Source: Notoacmeibacter sp. MSK16QG-6
GTDB lineage: Bacteria > Pseudomonadota > Alphaproteobacteria > Rhizobiales > Rhizobiaceae
Direction: 5' to 3'
Assembly: GCF_024158145.1 (NCBI RefSeq)
Contig: NZ_JAMYXM010000001.1
Location: 248,001-312,000 of the forward strand
Length of the DNA: 64,000 bases
The notes under the pieces were generated by a model. It ran no database searches and was not told the origin of the DNA. It saw only the letters and a list, made by a program, of their open reading frames with translations. Shown piece after piece: positions 1 to 9,822 of the stretch (position 1 is the stretch's first letter; every line of letters begins with the position of its first letter). The translations under genes and the position numbers were made by a program.

Positions 1-98
1 AGCGGCAAAAACTTGCGGTAATCGACAAAAATTGCGAATGCGCGTGAAGTTTCGGGCCGCGCGCGCGACCTCCACCAAACTGACCATGGAATGAAAGT

Positions 99-1010
99 AT
101 GGAAAACCTGACCCAGCAGGTCGCTAGCGACGTGACCGGCGCCATCGACAACGCGACAGGCGAATTGACGACGTTGGTCGCCGAATATGCCTTCTCCGTC
201 GTCGGTGCGATTCTCATACTCATCTTTGGCTGGATCTTCGCCAAGGTCTTGGAACGCTGGACACGCAGCGGACTGTCCGCATTCAAGCATATGGATGCGA
301 CGCTCACGCGGTTTCTGTCCAAAACGGTACGCTACATTGTGTTGGCCTTCGTCATCACGACGGTGCTTAGCCAATTCGGCGTACAAACCACGTCCATTAT
401 TGCCGCGCTCGGCGCCGCCGGCCTTGCCATCGGTCTTGCCTTGCAGGGCACACTCCAGAATGTCGCGGCGGGAATCATGCTTCTCGTTCTTCGTCCTCTC
501 AAGGTCGGCGAACTGATTGAAGCGGGCGGCGTCATGGCGATTGTCGAAGAGATCGGTCTGTTCACCACCGAGATGAAGCGGCTCGATGGGCTCTACATGA
601 TGGTGCCCAATAGCGAGATCTGGAACAAGCCGATCACCAACTATCATCGCAACAGCCAGCGCCGCGGCGATCTGAATATCGGTATCGGCTATGGCGACAG
701 CGCAGACACGGCCATCGCGATCATGCGCGGCATCGTCGAGCGGGACGACCGGGTGCTGTCCGATCCTGAGCCGTATTATTACGTGCAGTCCCTTGGTGAT
801 AGCGCCGTAGCGGTCGAGGCTCGATACTGGACGCTGACCAAGGATTACTGGAATACGCTCAACGACCTGCGCAAGCTGGTCAAGGAAAGGTTCGATGCCG
901 AAGGGATCAGCATCCCATTTCCGCAGCGCGATCTGCATATCGTTTCCGGACAGACAGATCCTTCGCAGCCGCAGAATGCGATAGTCGATAAGGCCGCGTC
1001 CGAAAGCTGA
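99..1010 (+). CDS. MscS-family mechanosensitive ion channel
   Basis: A 303-residue small-conductance mechanosensitive channel of the inner membrane, which releases solutes on hypo-osmotic shock. The N-terminal region has three hydrophobic segments, near residues 30-48, 75-95 and 100-130. The third carries the Gly/Ala-rich pore helix (AALGAAGLAIGLALQGTLQN). The beta domain follows from about 130 to 200 (RPLKVGELIE, MVPNSEIWNKPITNY), then a mixed alpha/beta C-terminus. The length matches the short MscS class (about 280-300 residues). The gene stands alone, with 98 bases before it in the window and an MFS gene downstream on the same strand after a 110-base gap. Family assignment is firm; the gating properties are not visible from sequence. 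Confidence 0.93.
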   Translation: MENLTQQVASDVTGAIDNATGELTTLVAEYAFSVVGAILILIFGWIFAKVLERWTRSGLSAFKHMDATLTRFLSKTVRYIVLAFVITTVLSQFGVQTTSIIAALGAAGLAIGLALQGTLQNVAAGIMLLVLRPLKVGELIEAGGVMAIVEEIGLFTTEMKRLDGLYMMVPNSEIWNKPITNYHRNSQRRGDLNIGIGYGDSADTAIAIMRGIVERDDRVLSDPEPYYYVQSLGDSAVAVEARYWTLTKDYWNTLNDLRKLVKERFDAEGISIPFPQRDLHIVSGQTDPSQPQNAIVDKAASES

Positions 1011-1120
1011 CCGGTCGAACGGTTTTGCGTCGGTGACACGATTTTGCCGCCGCCAAGCTTGCCGCACATTGCGCCATCGGCTCTCATGAACCGTTCCTAT
1101 TTTCTGGACGGAGCAGCAGC

Positions 1121-2377
1121 ATGATGGACGGTAAGGCGCGGGCGAAGACGGTGAAAAGCACGCCTGCGGAACCGGGATTTCCCGTTCTCATTGTCGCGTG
1201 CGGCTGCATCATTGCCGCGCTCACTTTCGGTCCCCGTTCGGCGATGGGCTTTTTCCAGCTTCCGATGCTGGCCGACCGGCCCTTCGACCGAAATGCCTTC
1301 GCGCTGGCCCTTGCCATCCAGAATATCTTCTGGGGTCTCGGCCAGCCATTGTTTGGCGCCATTGCAGACCGCTATGGCACGTGGCGCGTGCTGACCGTTT
1401 CTGGGCTCACCTATGCGGCGGGCCTCGTACTGATGGCGACGGCGCAAACAGCCGGCCTTCTTTATATCGGCGCGGGCATACTGATCGGGCTCGGGGTCGC
1501 TGCTGGCAGTTTCGGTATTGTACTGGCCGCGTTCGCCCGCAACGTGACGGAAGACCAGCGCAGTCTGGTTTTCGGCATCGGGACGGCAGCAGGAAGCGCC
1601 GGCATGCTGATCTTCGCGCCGCTCAGCCAGCAACTCATCGAAATGTTCGGCTGGTCCGATGCGTTGTTCTGGATGGCGGCTATGATGCTGGTCATTCCGT
1701 TTCTCGCCATCCCGCTGAACGGCACGTCGTCAACGGGCCGGATGGTTCCGGTCGCGAATGATCAGACGATTGGCGAGGCGCTGCGCGAAGCCTTCGGCCA
1801 TCCCTCCTACCTGCTGCTGACGTCCGGCTTTTTCGTATGCGGCTTCCAGGTGGCCTTCATCACCGCGCATTTTCCCGCCTACTTGGCCGATATCAGCGTG
1901 GACGCCAGCTACGCTGTCCTCGGATTGGCGCTTATCGGGTTCTGCAACATCATCGGTTCTTTGGCCTCGGGTATAATCGGCCAGCGGAAAAGTAAGCCGG
2001 TCATGCTTGCGCTCATTTACATCGGACGTTCGATTGCCGTGACGGCGTTTCTCCTGCTGCCGCAAACGCCGGCAACGGTGATCGCCTTTTCGGTTGCGAT
2101 GGGCTTTCTGTGGCTGTCGACAGTTCCGCCGACCAACGCGCTTGTGGCAGTCATGTTCGGCACGAAATATCTCGGCATGCTCGGTGGAATCGTCTTCCTT
2201 TCTCACCAGGTGGGTTCGTTTCTGGGTGTATGGCTCGGCGGCTATCTCAGGCAGACGATGGGTTCCTACGATCCGGTCTGGTGGATCGGCGTCGTTCTTG
2301 GCCTGATTGCCGCTATTCTCCATTGGCCGATCAGCGAACAGCGTGTCGAGCGCCCGGTCACCGCGCCAGCGGAGTAA
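1121..2377 (+). CDS. MFS transporter
   Basis: A 418-residue major facilitator superfamily carrier with about 12 hydrophobic helices and the usual central loop near residues 200-215. The loop between helices 2 and 3 (GAIADRYGTWRV, about residue 85) matches the conserved MFS loop. The sequence resembles the monocarboxylate/oxalate-formate-like (OFA/YbfB) branch, but the substrate cannot be told. Two adjacent ATG codons follow a GGAG element; the first is used here. The gene ends 5 bases before the stop of recO on the opposite strand (convergent pair), with no clear terminator hairpin between them. Confidence 0.9.
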   Translation: MMDGKARAKTVKSTPAEPGFPVLIVACGCIIAALTFGPRSAMGFFQLPMLADRPFDRNAFALALAIQNIFWGLGQPLFGAIADRYGTWRVLTVSGLTYAAGLVLMATAQTAGLLYIGAGILIGLGVAAGSFGIVLAAFARNVTEDQRSLVFGIGTAAGSAGMLIFAPLSQQLIEMFGWSDALFWMAAMMLVIPFLAIPLNGTSSTGRMVPVANDQTIGEALREAFGHPSYLLLTSGFFVCGFQVAFITAHFPAYLADISVDASYAVLGLALIGFCNIIGSLASGIIGQRKSKPVMLALIYIGRSIAVTAFLLLPQTPATVIAFSVAMGFLWLSTVPPTNALVAVMFGTKYLGMLGGIVFLSHQVGSFLGVWLGGYLRQTMGSYDPVWWIGVVLGLIAAILHWPISEQRVERPVTAPAE

Positions 2378-2382
2378 ACCTG

Positions 2383-3123
2383 TTAAAGCGTCTGGTGAGC
2401 GCCGATCGCCTGAAAAGCGGCCTCCAGAAAGGATTGTCGTTCCGGCCCGGGCGGTTTGCCTCGCGGACCGTGAATGTCACGCTCAAAGAAGTGGATCAGA
2501 AGCGTCGCAGCGTCCTGCATGGCAGCGCGGTCTGCCCTTCTTTGCGATTCACGCAAGAAGCCCGGCAATGGCAATAGCTTGCTGGCCCATGGCGCGCCGG
2601 CCTCTCTGTTGACCGCGCGACCGGACTTCGGCGACACATAAATGAGCTCTTCGGTCGTGCCGGTGGCCGCGCATTGGCGTAGATCGAGGCCGAAGCCCAT
2701 TTCGTCCAGCAGCATCAGTTCGAAGCGGAGAAAGAGTTCGAGCGCTTTTTCCGGCTCCTCGAAGTGCTCCACGAGCAGCGCCGTCATATCGAACAGACGC
2801 GGATGAGAATCGCGCTCGGGTAGAAGTCGCAAGTGGGCCGCCATGGCCTGCAGCCCGTACAAGCCCACTGCGCTGCCATAGAGGCGGGCTGCATGATGCT
2901 GCAATGGTTCGACCGTATAAGTGCCGAGATGCTCGTCCAGACGCGCGCGCCAAGCCGCCGACACGCGGTTGCCCGGTTGCAGAACAGGTTGCATCCGTCG
3001 TGAGCGGCCGCCCCGCACCAGACCGAGGTGCCGACCATGGGCAGCCGTCATCAACTCCAGCACCACTGCGCTTTCGGAGTGACGGCGGACACCGAGGACG
3101 ATGCCTTCATCGGCCCACTGCAT
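2383..3123 (-). CDS. recO: DNA repair protein RecO
   Basis: A 246-residue RecO, which binds SsbA and helps RecR load RecA at gaps during RecF-pathway recombinational repair. The N-terminal OB fold begins with a typical WADEGIVLGVRRHSESAVVLE stretch, and the basic motif VRGGRSRR follows. The helical C-terminal domain (LFLRFELMLLDEMGFGLDL near residue 140) is characteristic. The four-cysteine zinc site seen in some RecO proteins is largely absent: only one cysteine lies in this region, which is common in alphaproteobacteria. It is the last gene of the leftward lepB-rnc-era-recO cluster, 40 bases after era. Confidence 0.96.
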   Translation of the reverse strand: MQWADEGIVLGVRRHSESAVVLELMTAAHGRHLGLVRGGRSRRMQPVLQPGNRVSAAWRARLDEHLGTYTVEPLQHHAARLYGSAVGLYGLQAMAAHLRLLPERDSHPRLFDMTALLVEHFEEPEKALELFLRFELMLLDEMGFGLDLRQCAATGTTEELIYVSPKSGRAVNREAGAPWASKLLPLPGFLRESQRRADRAAMQDAATLLIHFFERDIHGPRGKPPGPERQSFLEAAFQAIGAHQTL

Positions 3124-3163
3124 GACGTCTCCGCTCTACCGCTGCCCGCTGGCGGGCAGTGCC

Positions 3164-4111
3164 CTATTGCGAATAGTCCAAACCAATATCGCGGTAACGG
3201 TCCGGATCGTCCGACCAGTTCTGCCGCACTTTGACAAAGAGGAAAAGGTGAACAGGCTCTTCGAGGAGCGCCGAAAGCTCCTCACGCGCCGCCGTGCCGA
3301 TAGCCTTGATGGTTTGCCCCTTCTGTCCCAGCACGATCTTCTTTTGGCTGTCGCGCTCGACATAGATGACCTGCTCGACACGGATCCCCTTTTTTCCGCG
3401 ATCCCAACGCTCCGTTTCGACATGGGATGAGTAGGGCAATTCCTGGTGCAGACGCAGGTAAAGCTTCTCACGCGTGATTTCGGCCGCCAGAAGCTGAAGC
3501 GGCGCATCGGCCACCTGATCTTCCGGATAATACCACGGGCCGGGTTTGGCCTCATTAGCAAGCCAGTCCATCACATCGTCAGTGCCCGAACCGTTCAGTG
3601 CAGAGATCATGAAGGTCTGATCGAAAGCAACGGCCTTATTGGCCTTCGCTGCAAGCGCCAACAATTGCTCCGGCTTGACGCGATCCACCTTGTTCAGGAC
3701 CAGCGCCTTCGGTTGCCGCGTTTCGGCCAGCCGCTCCAGAATGGTGGCTGCGTCACCTTCCAACCCGCGTTCGGCATCGACCACGAAGAGAACGATATCC
3801 GCATCGCGCGCGCCGCTCCAGGCGCTGGCCACCATGGCGCGGTCCAGCCGGCGGCGCGGCTTGAAGATGCCAGGCGTGTCGATGAACACGATCTGTGCAT
3901 TGTCATGGATGGCGATGCCGCGCATGGTTGTACGCGTCGTCTGGACCTTATGGGTGACGATGGAAACCTTCGAACCGACGAAACGGTTCAACAGAGTCGA
4001 TTTTCCTGCATTGGTCGCGCCGAGCAGCGTAACGAAAGCCGATCGGGTTTCCAGACCGTCAACGTCCGCACCCTCACGTCCAATCGCGTCGCCTTCGCCT
4101 CTTTCCGCCAT
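3164..4111 (-). CDS. era: GTPase Era
   Basis: A 315-residue Era GTPase, which binds the 3' end of 16S rRNA and assists 30S assembly. The GTPase motifs run in order: G1 GATNAGKST (residues 31-39), G2 around TRTTMRGI, G3 DTPGIF, G4 NKVD near residue 140 and G5 around SALNGSG. The C-terminal KH domain (QKKIVLGQKGQTIKAIG) is intact. A short N-terminal extension of about 20 residues precedes the G domain. The start ATG shares one base with the rnc stop codon (TAATG), so translation is coupled to rnc. Confidence 0.97.
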   Translation of the reverse strand: MAERGEGDAIGREGADVDGLETRSAFVTLLGATNAGKSTLLNRFVGSKVSIVTHKVQTTRTTMRGIAIHDNAQIVFIDTPGIFKPRRRLDRAMVASAWSGARDADIVLFVVDAERGLEGDAATILERLAETRQPKALVLNKVDRVKPEQLLALAAKANKAVAFDQTFMISALNGSGTDDVMDWLANEAKPGPWYYPEDQVADAPLQLLAAEITREKLYLRLHQELPYSSHVETERWDRGKKGIRVEQVIYVERDSQKKIVLGQKGQTIKAIGTAAREELSALLEEPVHLFLFVKVRQNWSDDPDRYRDIGLDYSQ

Positions 4112-4830
4112 TAGCTGGCCGCTCCTTCGCTCTGCCAGACCTTTTCCGCGATTAGCATCTTTTCCGCAGCCAGACGTTCCGCCTCACGTTTCGACGGCCC
4201 TTTGGCCTCTTGCGAAACGAAACCTTCTACCTCGACACGCACCGAGAAGACCGGGTCATGATCCGGGCCGCTGCGGTCGAGAATCGAATAAAGCGGCGGT
4301 GCGCCAATCTTCTGATGCGCCCACTCCTGAAGCTCGGTCTTCGCGTCGCGTCTTCCGGCCGTCTTGGCAAGGGCTCGGCTTTGCCAGTGCTTCTCGATGA
4401 ATGGCCGCGCGGCCTCCATTCCCCCGTCGAGATAGATCGTTGCGATCACGCTTTCCATCACATCGGCCCGTAGCGATTGCCGCTTGCGGCCAGCGAGGCT
4501 CTTGATCTCCGACCCTGTGCGAATCAATTCATGAAGGCCAATCTCTTCGGCCACCTCCGCGCAGGTCGTCGCGTCGACAAGCTGGTTCAGCCGGACGGAG
4601 AGTTCGCCCTCATCGGCTTTTGGAAAAGCAGTGAATAGCATTTCCGCGATGACGAGACCGAGAACCCGGTCACCGAGAAACTCCAGCCGCTCGTAGTTGC
4701 TCTTATTGGCGTTGCGCGCACTGGAGTGGGTTAAAGCCCGCTCCAGACGCTCGGTATCCTTGAAGGTATGGCCCGTCAGTTCGCCGGCTCGTTGAGCGAG
4801 CGCCTGCGAGTTGGCTTTGCCGTGGCTCAT
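4111..4830 (-). CDS. rnc: Ribonuclease III
   Basis: A 239-residue dsRNA-specific endonuclease that processes rRNA precursors and structured mRNAs. The catalytic signature ERLEFLGDRVLG lies at residues 48-59, with its acidic metal ligands. The dsRNA-binding domain fills the C-terminal third (DAKTELQEWAHQ through KREAERLAAEKML). The gene follows lepB after 3 bases and overlaps era by one base, the usual alphaproteobacterial lepB-rnc-era arrangement. All key residues are present. Confidence 0.97.
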   Translation of the reverse strand: MSHGKANSQALAQRAGELTGHTFKDTERLERALTHSSARNANKSNYERLEFLGDRVLGLVIAEMLFTAFPKADEGELSVRLNQLVDATTCAEVAEEIGLHELIRTGSEIKSLAGRKRQSLRADVMESVIATIYLDGGMEAARPFIEKHWQSRALAKTAGRRDAKTELQEWAHQKIGAPPLYSILDRSGPDHDPVFSVRVEVEGFVSQEAKGPSKREAERLAAEKMLIAEKVWQSEGAAS

Positions 4831-4833
4831 TCC

Positions 4834-5628
4834 TCAATCGATCGTATTCAAAAGACGGCTGCCACGCAGCGTCGAGGGCCAGCGCCAAACCGCAAGCGGG
4901 CTGGCGCTTTCGGCCACCGAGAAGAAGATGATCTGCGCCTTGCCGACCAAATTCTCGTAAGGCACGAAACCGACGGCAGCGCGGCTATCATTGGAGTTGT
5001 CGCGATTGTCGCCCATCATGAAATAGTGGCCTTCCGGCACGACGAATTCGCGCGTGGAATCGTAGATTCCGTTTGGCGTGATATCGAGCGTTTCGTACGC
5101 CACGCCATTTGGCATGGTTTCACGATAGACATCGACGGGACGATCCAGTTCGGTGATGTCTTCGTCATCAATGGTGCCGATCTTCTCGCGCTCGACCGGC
5201 TTGCCATTGATGACGAGCTGTCCGTCCTGCATCTGGATGCGGTCGCCAGGCAAGCCGATGACGCGCTTGATGTAATCGACCGAGGGGTCCGGCGGGAATT
5301 TGAACACCGCGACATCGCCGCGCTCCGGCTCGCTATCGAAAATGCGACCCTCGAACAGATCAAGTCCGAGCGGCAGGGAGTAGCGTGAATAGCCATAGGA
5401 CCACTTGCTGACGAATAGATAGTCGCCTTCAAGAAGAGTGGGGCGCATCGAACCGGAAGGAATCGAGAAAGGTTGAAACAGCACGGTTCGCAGCACAAGC
5501 GCCAGAATGAGCGCCTGCACTATGACCGAGATCGTTTCAGAAAATCCGCCCTTGCCGGACTTGTCGGCCCTGGCCTCGCTATCGCCCTGTTCTGCCACGC
5601 CGTCCTCGTTTTCGCCGGCCCTAGCCAT
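4834..5628 (-). CDS. lepB: Signal peptidase I
   Basis: A 264-residue type I leader peptidase that cleaves signal peptides on the periplasmic face of the inner membrane. After an acidic cytoplasmic tail of about 28 residues comes one membrane segment (about 32-50). The catalytic serine lies in PSGSMRPTL (Ser60) and the catalytic lysine in YIKRVIGLPGD (Lys121). The later boxes around GDNRDNSNDSR are also intact. It lies 107 bases downstream of acpS and 3 bases before rnc, so it is probably in the same leftward operon. Confidence 0.97.
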   Translation of the reverse strand: MARAGENEDGVAEQGDSEARADKSGKGGFSETISVIVQALILALVLRTVLFQPFSIPSGSMRPTLLEGDYLFVSKWSYGYSRYSLPLGLDLFEGRIFDSEPERGDVAVFKFPPDPSVDYIKRVIGLPGDRIQMQDGQLVINGKPVEREKIGTIDDEDITELDRPVDVYRETMPNGVAYETLDITPNGIYDSTREFVVPEGHYFMMGDNRDNSNDSRAAVGFVPYENLVGKAQIIFFSVAESASPLAVWRWPSTLRGSRLLNTID

Positions 5629-5735
5629 ACATGCGCCTTAGCCCATGCCGCCTGTTTCGGAGTCGTCTTTACAGTTCCAATGCCAATGCCGCAATGCGGC
5701 TTGTTCAAGTGTCGGCCGGTGGTGTCCACCCGGTC

Positions 5736-6137
5736 CTATCGTTCCGGCAGAGCCTCGATGATGACAAAGGCCTGCGCCAAGGGGAAATCATCGGTTATGG
5801 TCAAATGAATGGCGGGGTTGTGGCCTTCCGGCATCATTGCCAGCAATCTTTCCTGCGCGCCGTTGGTCAGCGCCATCGTCGGCTTGCCGGACGGCAGATT
5901 GACGACGCCCATATCCCGCCAGAAAACGCCTTGCCGTATTCCGGTTCCCAAGGCTTTGGAACACGCTTCCTTTGCAGCGAACCGCTTTGCGTAGGAGGCC
6001 GCTCTCTCAGCCCTCCGGTCCGATTTTCGGCGTTCCACCTCGGTAAAGACGCGTTTTTCGAAACGGCCGCTGTACTTTTCCAGCACCCTCTCGATTCGGC
6101 GAATGTCGATGAGATCCGATCCGAGTCCAATAATCAT
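5736..6137 (-). CDS. acpS: Holo-[acyl-carrier-protein] synthase
   Basis: A 133-residue phosphopantetheinyl transferase that moves the 4'-phosphopantetheine arm of CoA onto apo-ACP. The N-terminus [17 protein letters not shown] and the metal-binding [13 protein letters not shown] motif are diagnostic. The reading frame is open further upstream, but the start at 6137 is chosen because family members begin with M-I-x-G-x-G-x-D-L and because this ATG overlaps the stop of the upstream DUF2062 gene by four bases (ATGA). Length is normal for AcpS. Confidence 0.96.
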   Translation of the reverse strand: MIIGLGSDLIDIRRIERVLEKYSGRFEKRVFTEVERRKSDRRAERAASYAKRFAAKEACSKALGTGIRQGVFWRDMGVVNLPSGKPTMALTNGAQERLLAMMPEGHNPAIHLTITDDFPLAQAFVIIEALPER

Positions 6138-6733
6138 GCGGTCGCCGTTGTCTTCTGACGCGAAAGCGCGTCGGCCTGGAGCCGAGCCCGAGCCTTGGCC
6201 CGCTCGACAAGTCTTCTGCGACGCTGCTGCTGGAAAGCAGCGATGGAACCCCGCAAAAGCCCATAAGCAATCACGGCAGCGAGCGTGCCCCACAACAGTC
6301 CCCCGACCGTCATCGGCTTCAACAGGGGCTGCCAGAGCGCATCAAACTCCATATGCATCAGACGCCTGCCGATCCAGCGATCCGACGGAGCGGCATTATA
6401 GCCGAGAATGTAACGCCCGGTTTCGAGCGTTGCTGTCCATATGACCGGAAAGGTGAGCGGGTTGCCCGCAAATGTGCCAATGGCCGACGCAATGACATTG
6501 CCGCCGATCAACCATGCAATGGCGGCAGCGCCGATAATATGAAAACCAAGATAGGGAGTGAACGACGCGAATACGCCGGCGGCCACGCCGGCCGCGATCG
6601 CATGGGGGCTACCGCTCAACCGCAGCACACGCTTGGTGAAATAGGCGACTGAGCGCGACCAGGAGCGGCGCGGCCAGACGGCGATGCGAAACCGCTTCCA
6701 TCCCGTTTCCTCCCGACGTCGTCTGAACAGCAT
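6134..6733 (-). CDS. DUF2062 membrane protein
   Basis: A 199-residue protein of the DUF2062 family, whose function is not established. It has a basic N-terminus ([15 protein letters not shown]), then two or three hydrophobic segments around [20 protein letters not shown] and the following 60 residues, another near residue 140, and a strongly basic C-terminus. The family motif GSPHAIAxGxAxGxFxxxxP is clear. It is translationally coupled to acpS by an ATGA overlap; this neighbourhood is conserved in Rhizobiales. Confidence 0.88.
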   Translation of the reverse strand: MLFRRRREETGWKRFRIAVWPRRSWSRSVAYFTKRVLRLSGSPHAIAAGVAAGVFASFTPYLGFHIIGAAAIAWLIGGNVIASAIGTFAGNPLTFPVIWTATLETGRYILGYNAAPSDRWIGRRLMHMEFDALWQPLLKPMTVGGLLWGTLAAVIAYGLLRGSIAAFQQQRRRRLVERAKARARLQADALSRQKTTATA

Positions 6734-6818
6734 CTCTCAAAAAAATCCTGACGCACCGATGTGCAGTCTACGTTTCAGCCTTGGCTTCCGGCTGCATTCG
6801 TCTCAGGCCGAGGACCGG

Positions 6819-7406
6819 TCAGCCGATGTTGCGGCTGCCCGGTTTCACGGGCGGTATTGCAGCAAGTGCAGCGGGCAGTTCTTCGGGTGAATAGGCTGGG
6901 ACTTCATATTCTGCAAGGGCAATGAGTGGCACGCCGACATCCGCTTTTCCAGCCGAGCGGTCGATGATGCAAGCCGCGGCGACGACCTCGGCGCCAATCG
7001 CCTGCAACGCTTCAATCGTCTCGCGAATAGATAGTCCGGTCGTCACGATGTCCTCGACGATGACCACTCTGGCGCCTGGCTCCATCTCGAAACGGCGGAG
7101 GCGGAAACGGCCGTCTTCCCGCTCGACCCAGACTGCCGGCACGCCGAGATGACGAGACGTCTCATAGGCCGGGATGAGTCCCCCGACAGCCGGTCCGACG
7201 ACGTAATCGATCCTGCCATCCACTTCGTCGCCGATACGCTTTGCCAACGCCTTGCACAGCGTCTCGGTCTTGTCGGCATGCATGAAGACCCGCGCCTTCT
7301 GCAGAAAAACCGGGCTGCGCAGGCCGGATGTCAGTATGAAATGGCCTTCCAGCACGGCGCCTGCCTGCCGGAAAACGTCCAACACTTCGTCGACTGTCAT
7401 ACTCAT
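6819..7406 (-). CDS. pyrE: Orotate phosphoribosyltransferase
   Basis: A 195-residue enzyme that makes orotidine 5'-monophosphate from orotate and PRPP in de novo pyrimidine synthesis. The PRPP-binding signature [18 protein letters not shown] (near residues 114-131) is intact, as is the N-terminal region around [24 protein letters not shown] element lies six bases before the ATG. It sits 30 bases downstream of rsh on the same strand and is probably co-transcribed with it. Confidence 0.96.
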   Translation of the reverse strand: MSMTVDEVLDVFRQAGAVLEGHFILTSGLRSPVFLQKARVFMHADKTETLCKALAKRIGDEVDGRIDYVVGPAVGGLIPAYETSRHLGVPAVWVEREDGRFRLRRFEMEPGARVVIVEDIVTTGLSIRETIEALQAIGAEVVAAACIIDRSAGKADVGVPLIALAEYEVPAYSPEELPAALAAIPPVKPGSRNIG

Positions 7407-7436
7407 TTGCGTCCTCGTCCCGCTATTACGTCCGCG

Positions 7437-9698
7437 CTAGCTGAAAAGCCGGCGGATGTCACTGACCATGTCACATTCGCGCAGTGACTGTTGCAGGCGG
7501 GTCAGATGTTTGAGGTCCCATACTTCCAGATCGATCCGCATTTCGGTGAAGTCGGTAGCGGTCCGCGTCATGGAAAGCTCGTGAATATTGGCGTCGAGAG
7601 ATGCGATAATATTGGCGACTGTCGCCAGCGAGCCGGGCTGGTTGATAAGTGTAACGGCGATCCGAGCCGGAAAGCGCTCACCTAAGGCGGAATCGATGTC
7701 CCAGCGAACGTCCACCCAACGTTCAGGCTGATCCTCGAAGGCAATCAGGGCGTCGGCTTGAATTGGATAAATCGTGATGACCCTGCCCGGCGTAAGAATC
7801 CCGACGATGCGATCACCCGGCACAGCACCGGCCGCACCAAAATTGACGGGCAAATCGCCAGTTACGCCGCGGATCGGCAAGGCGTTGATCTGGTCATCGC
7901 TGCTATCGGGATGACCCGCACCTTCGCCGTCACCCGGATCATCGTTCTGTCCGTTCTGCGGCATGTGGAAAAGCATGCCCGGGCCGGCGGACAAGCCGAA
8001 CCAGCCCTGCCGATCACGGGGACGGGCATGGTCGCCGCCATTGCTTTCCAGATGCGCCGCACGGTCGCCCTGCCAGTCCGGGTAGACCAGCTTCATGACA
8101 TCGTTCGACGAAATTTCTCCGCGCCCAAGAGCGGCCAGCACATCGAGAGGATCTCTCTGGCCGAACCGATGCAGATGCGGCGTCAAAAGCTCGATGGAGA
8201 AATCCTTGCCGGCGTAGCCGAAGGCGCGCTCGATAATTCGTCGGCCCAGCCCCGAGTATTGTTTACGGATCGCCAGCCGAGTTGCCCGGCGAATCGCCGC
8301 CCGCGCCTTACCGGTCACGACCATATTTTCCCAGGCGGCCGGCGGGGTTTGTGTATCGGAGGTGATGATCTCGACCTCGTCGCCGTTCACCAACTCCGTC
8401 ATCAGCGGAGAAATCGCTCCATTGATTTTACAGGAGACCGTCGTGTCGCCGATCTGCGTATGGACCGCATAGGCGAAATCGATGGGCGTGGCGCCTCGCG
8501 GCAGTGCGATGACCCGACCTTTCGGCGTGAAGCAGAAGACCTGATCGTGGAACAGTTCAAGCTTGGTATTGTCGAGAAATTCTTCCGGCGCTTCGCCCTG
8601 CACAAGCGTTTCGATGGTCCGGCGCAGATTGGCGAATGCAAAGGTCTGGCCGAGGGGGTCGTCGCTGCCTTCCTTGTAGGCAGCATGCGCCGCCACGCCG
8701 TATTCGGCGACCTGATCCATTTCTTCGGTACGGATCTGCAGTTCGATGCGTTGGCGTGATGGGCCGACAATGGTGGTATGGATCGACTGGTAGCCATTCT
8801 GCTTGGGCGTCGAAATGTAGTCCTTGAAGCGGCCAGGCACCATCGACCATTCGCGGTGAATCGCACCCAACGCACGGTAGCAGTCATTCTCGTCGTAGAC
8901 GACGACGCGGAACCCGAAAATGTCGGATAGCTGCTCGAAGGAAAGTGTCTTGCGCTCCATCTTGCGAAAGATCGACCATGCCGTCTTCTGCCGGCTTTTG
9001 ACCCGCGCGCCGATATGCGCCGCCTCGAAGCGTTCGCCGAGCTGACTTTCGATTGTCTCGATGAGATCGGCATTACGCGCGACATAGTCGCCGAGTCGCT
9101 CCGTCACCATGCGGTAGGCTTCGGGATTGATGTAGCGAAACGACAGCGCTTCCAGCTCGTCACGCAAATCCTGCATGCCCATCCGCCCGGCCAGCGGCGC
9201 ATAAATCTCCATCGTTTCTTCGGAAATGCGGACCTGCTTGTCCGGCCGCATGGCCTCCATCGTGCGCATATTGTGGAGCCGATCGGCGAGCTTCACGAGC
9301 AGAACGCGCACGTCGTCGGAAATCGCCAGCAGCAATTTGCGCAGATTTTCGGCCTGCTCAGCCTTCTTGGAATAAAGCTCGAGCTTTTTGAGTTTGGTGA
9401 GACCCTCGACCAGCTTACCGATATCCGGCCCGAATATCTGGTCGATCTCCTGCCGCGTGGCGTCGGTGTCCTCGATGGTATCGTGAAGCAGCGCCACGGC
9501 GATCGTTGCTTCGTCCAAATGGAGGTCCGTCAGAATGGCGGCCACTTCGAGCGGGTGGGAGAAATAGGGATCGCCGGACGCACGCTTCTGATGGCCATGT
9601 TTCTGCATCGCATAGACATAGGCCTTGTTGAGCAGCGCCTCATTCACATCCGGCTTGTAGTGCTGAACACGCTCCACAAGCTCGTACTGGCGCATCAT
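7437..9698 (-). CDS. rsh: Bifunctional (p)ppGpp synthetase/hydrolase (RelA/SpoT)
   Basis: A 753-residue Rsh protein that makes and degrades the stringent-response alarmone (p)ppGpp. Domains in order: an HD hydrolase with an intact HDTIED motif (residues 72-77), a nucleotidyltransferase-type synthetase (YISTPKQNGYQSIHTTI), a TGS domain near residue 400 (FTPKGRVIALPRGATPIDFAY), a central linker rich in Gly/Asp near 590-630, and a C-terminal ACT domain (VTLINQPGSLATVANII). Both catalytic domains look functional, as expected for the single Rsh of alphaproteobacteria. rpoZ lies upstream, separated by a likely terminator. Confidence 0.96.
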   Translation of the reverse strand: MMRQYELVERVQHYKPDVNEALLNKAYVYAMQKHGHQKRASGDPYFSHPLEVAAILTDLHLDEATIAVALLHDTIEDTDATRQEIDQIFGPDIGKLVEGLTKLKKLELYSKKAEQAENLRKLLLAISDDVRVLLVKLADRLHNMRTMEAMRPDKQVRISEETMEIYAPLAGRMGMQDLRDELEALSFRYINPEAYRMVTERLGDYVARNADLIETIESQLGERFEAAHIGARVKSRQKTAWSIFRKMERKTLSFEQLSDIFGFRVVVYDENDCYRALGAIHREWSMVPGRFKDYISTPKQNGYQSIHTTIVGPSRQRIELQIRTEEMDQVAEYGVAAHAAYKEGSDDPLGQTFAFANLRRTIETLVQGEAPEEFLDNTKLELFHDQVFCFTPKGRVIALPRGATPIDFAYAVHTQIGDTTVSCKINGAISPLMTELVNGDEVEIITSDTQTPPAAWENMVVTGKARAAIRRATRLAIRKQYSGLGRRIIERAFGYAGKDFSIELLTPHLHRFGQRDPLDVLAALGRGEISSNDVMKLVYPDWQGDRAAHLESNGGDHARPRDRQGWFGLSAGPGMLFHMPQNGQNDDPGDGEGAGHPDSSDDQINALPIRGVTGDLPVNFGAAGAVPGDRIVGILTPGRVITIYPIQADALIAFEDQPERWVDVRWDIDSALGERFPARIAVTLINQPGSLATVANIIASLDANIHELSMTRTATDFTEMRIDLEVWDLKHLTRLQQSLRECDMVSDIRRLFS

Positions 9699-9758
9699 GG
9701 TTCCACCACTCCCCTAACGGCTCATCGACTCCTGCGCCGGTTTACCATGCTCCAAAGC

Positions 9759-9788
9759 AAAACGCGCCCGGCCAATCGACCGGACGCG
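9759..9788 (-). terminator. Probable Rho-independent terminator after rpoZ
   Basis: On the minus strand a nine-pair stem (CGCGTCCGG paired with CCGGGCGCG, one G-U pair) closes an eight-base loop and is followed by four T residues. It lies about 35 bases after the rpoZ stop and 60 bases before rsh. The T run is short, so termination may be partial. Confidence 0.5.
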
Positions 9789-9822
9789 CTTGAATGCAAG
9801 GCTGACGGCAAGCGTTGAACGC

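Noticed and set aside
7758-8759. A 333-codon plus-strand frame across rsh
   Set aside because: It is the antisense shadow of the well-supported rsh gene; composition follows the codon pattern of the opposite strand.
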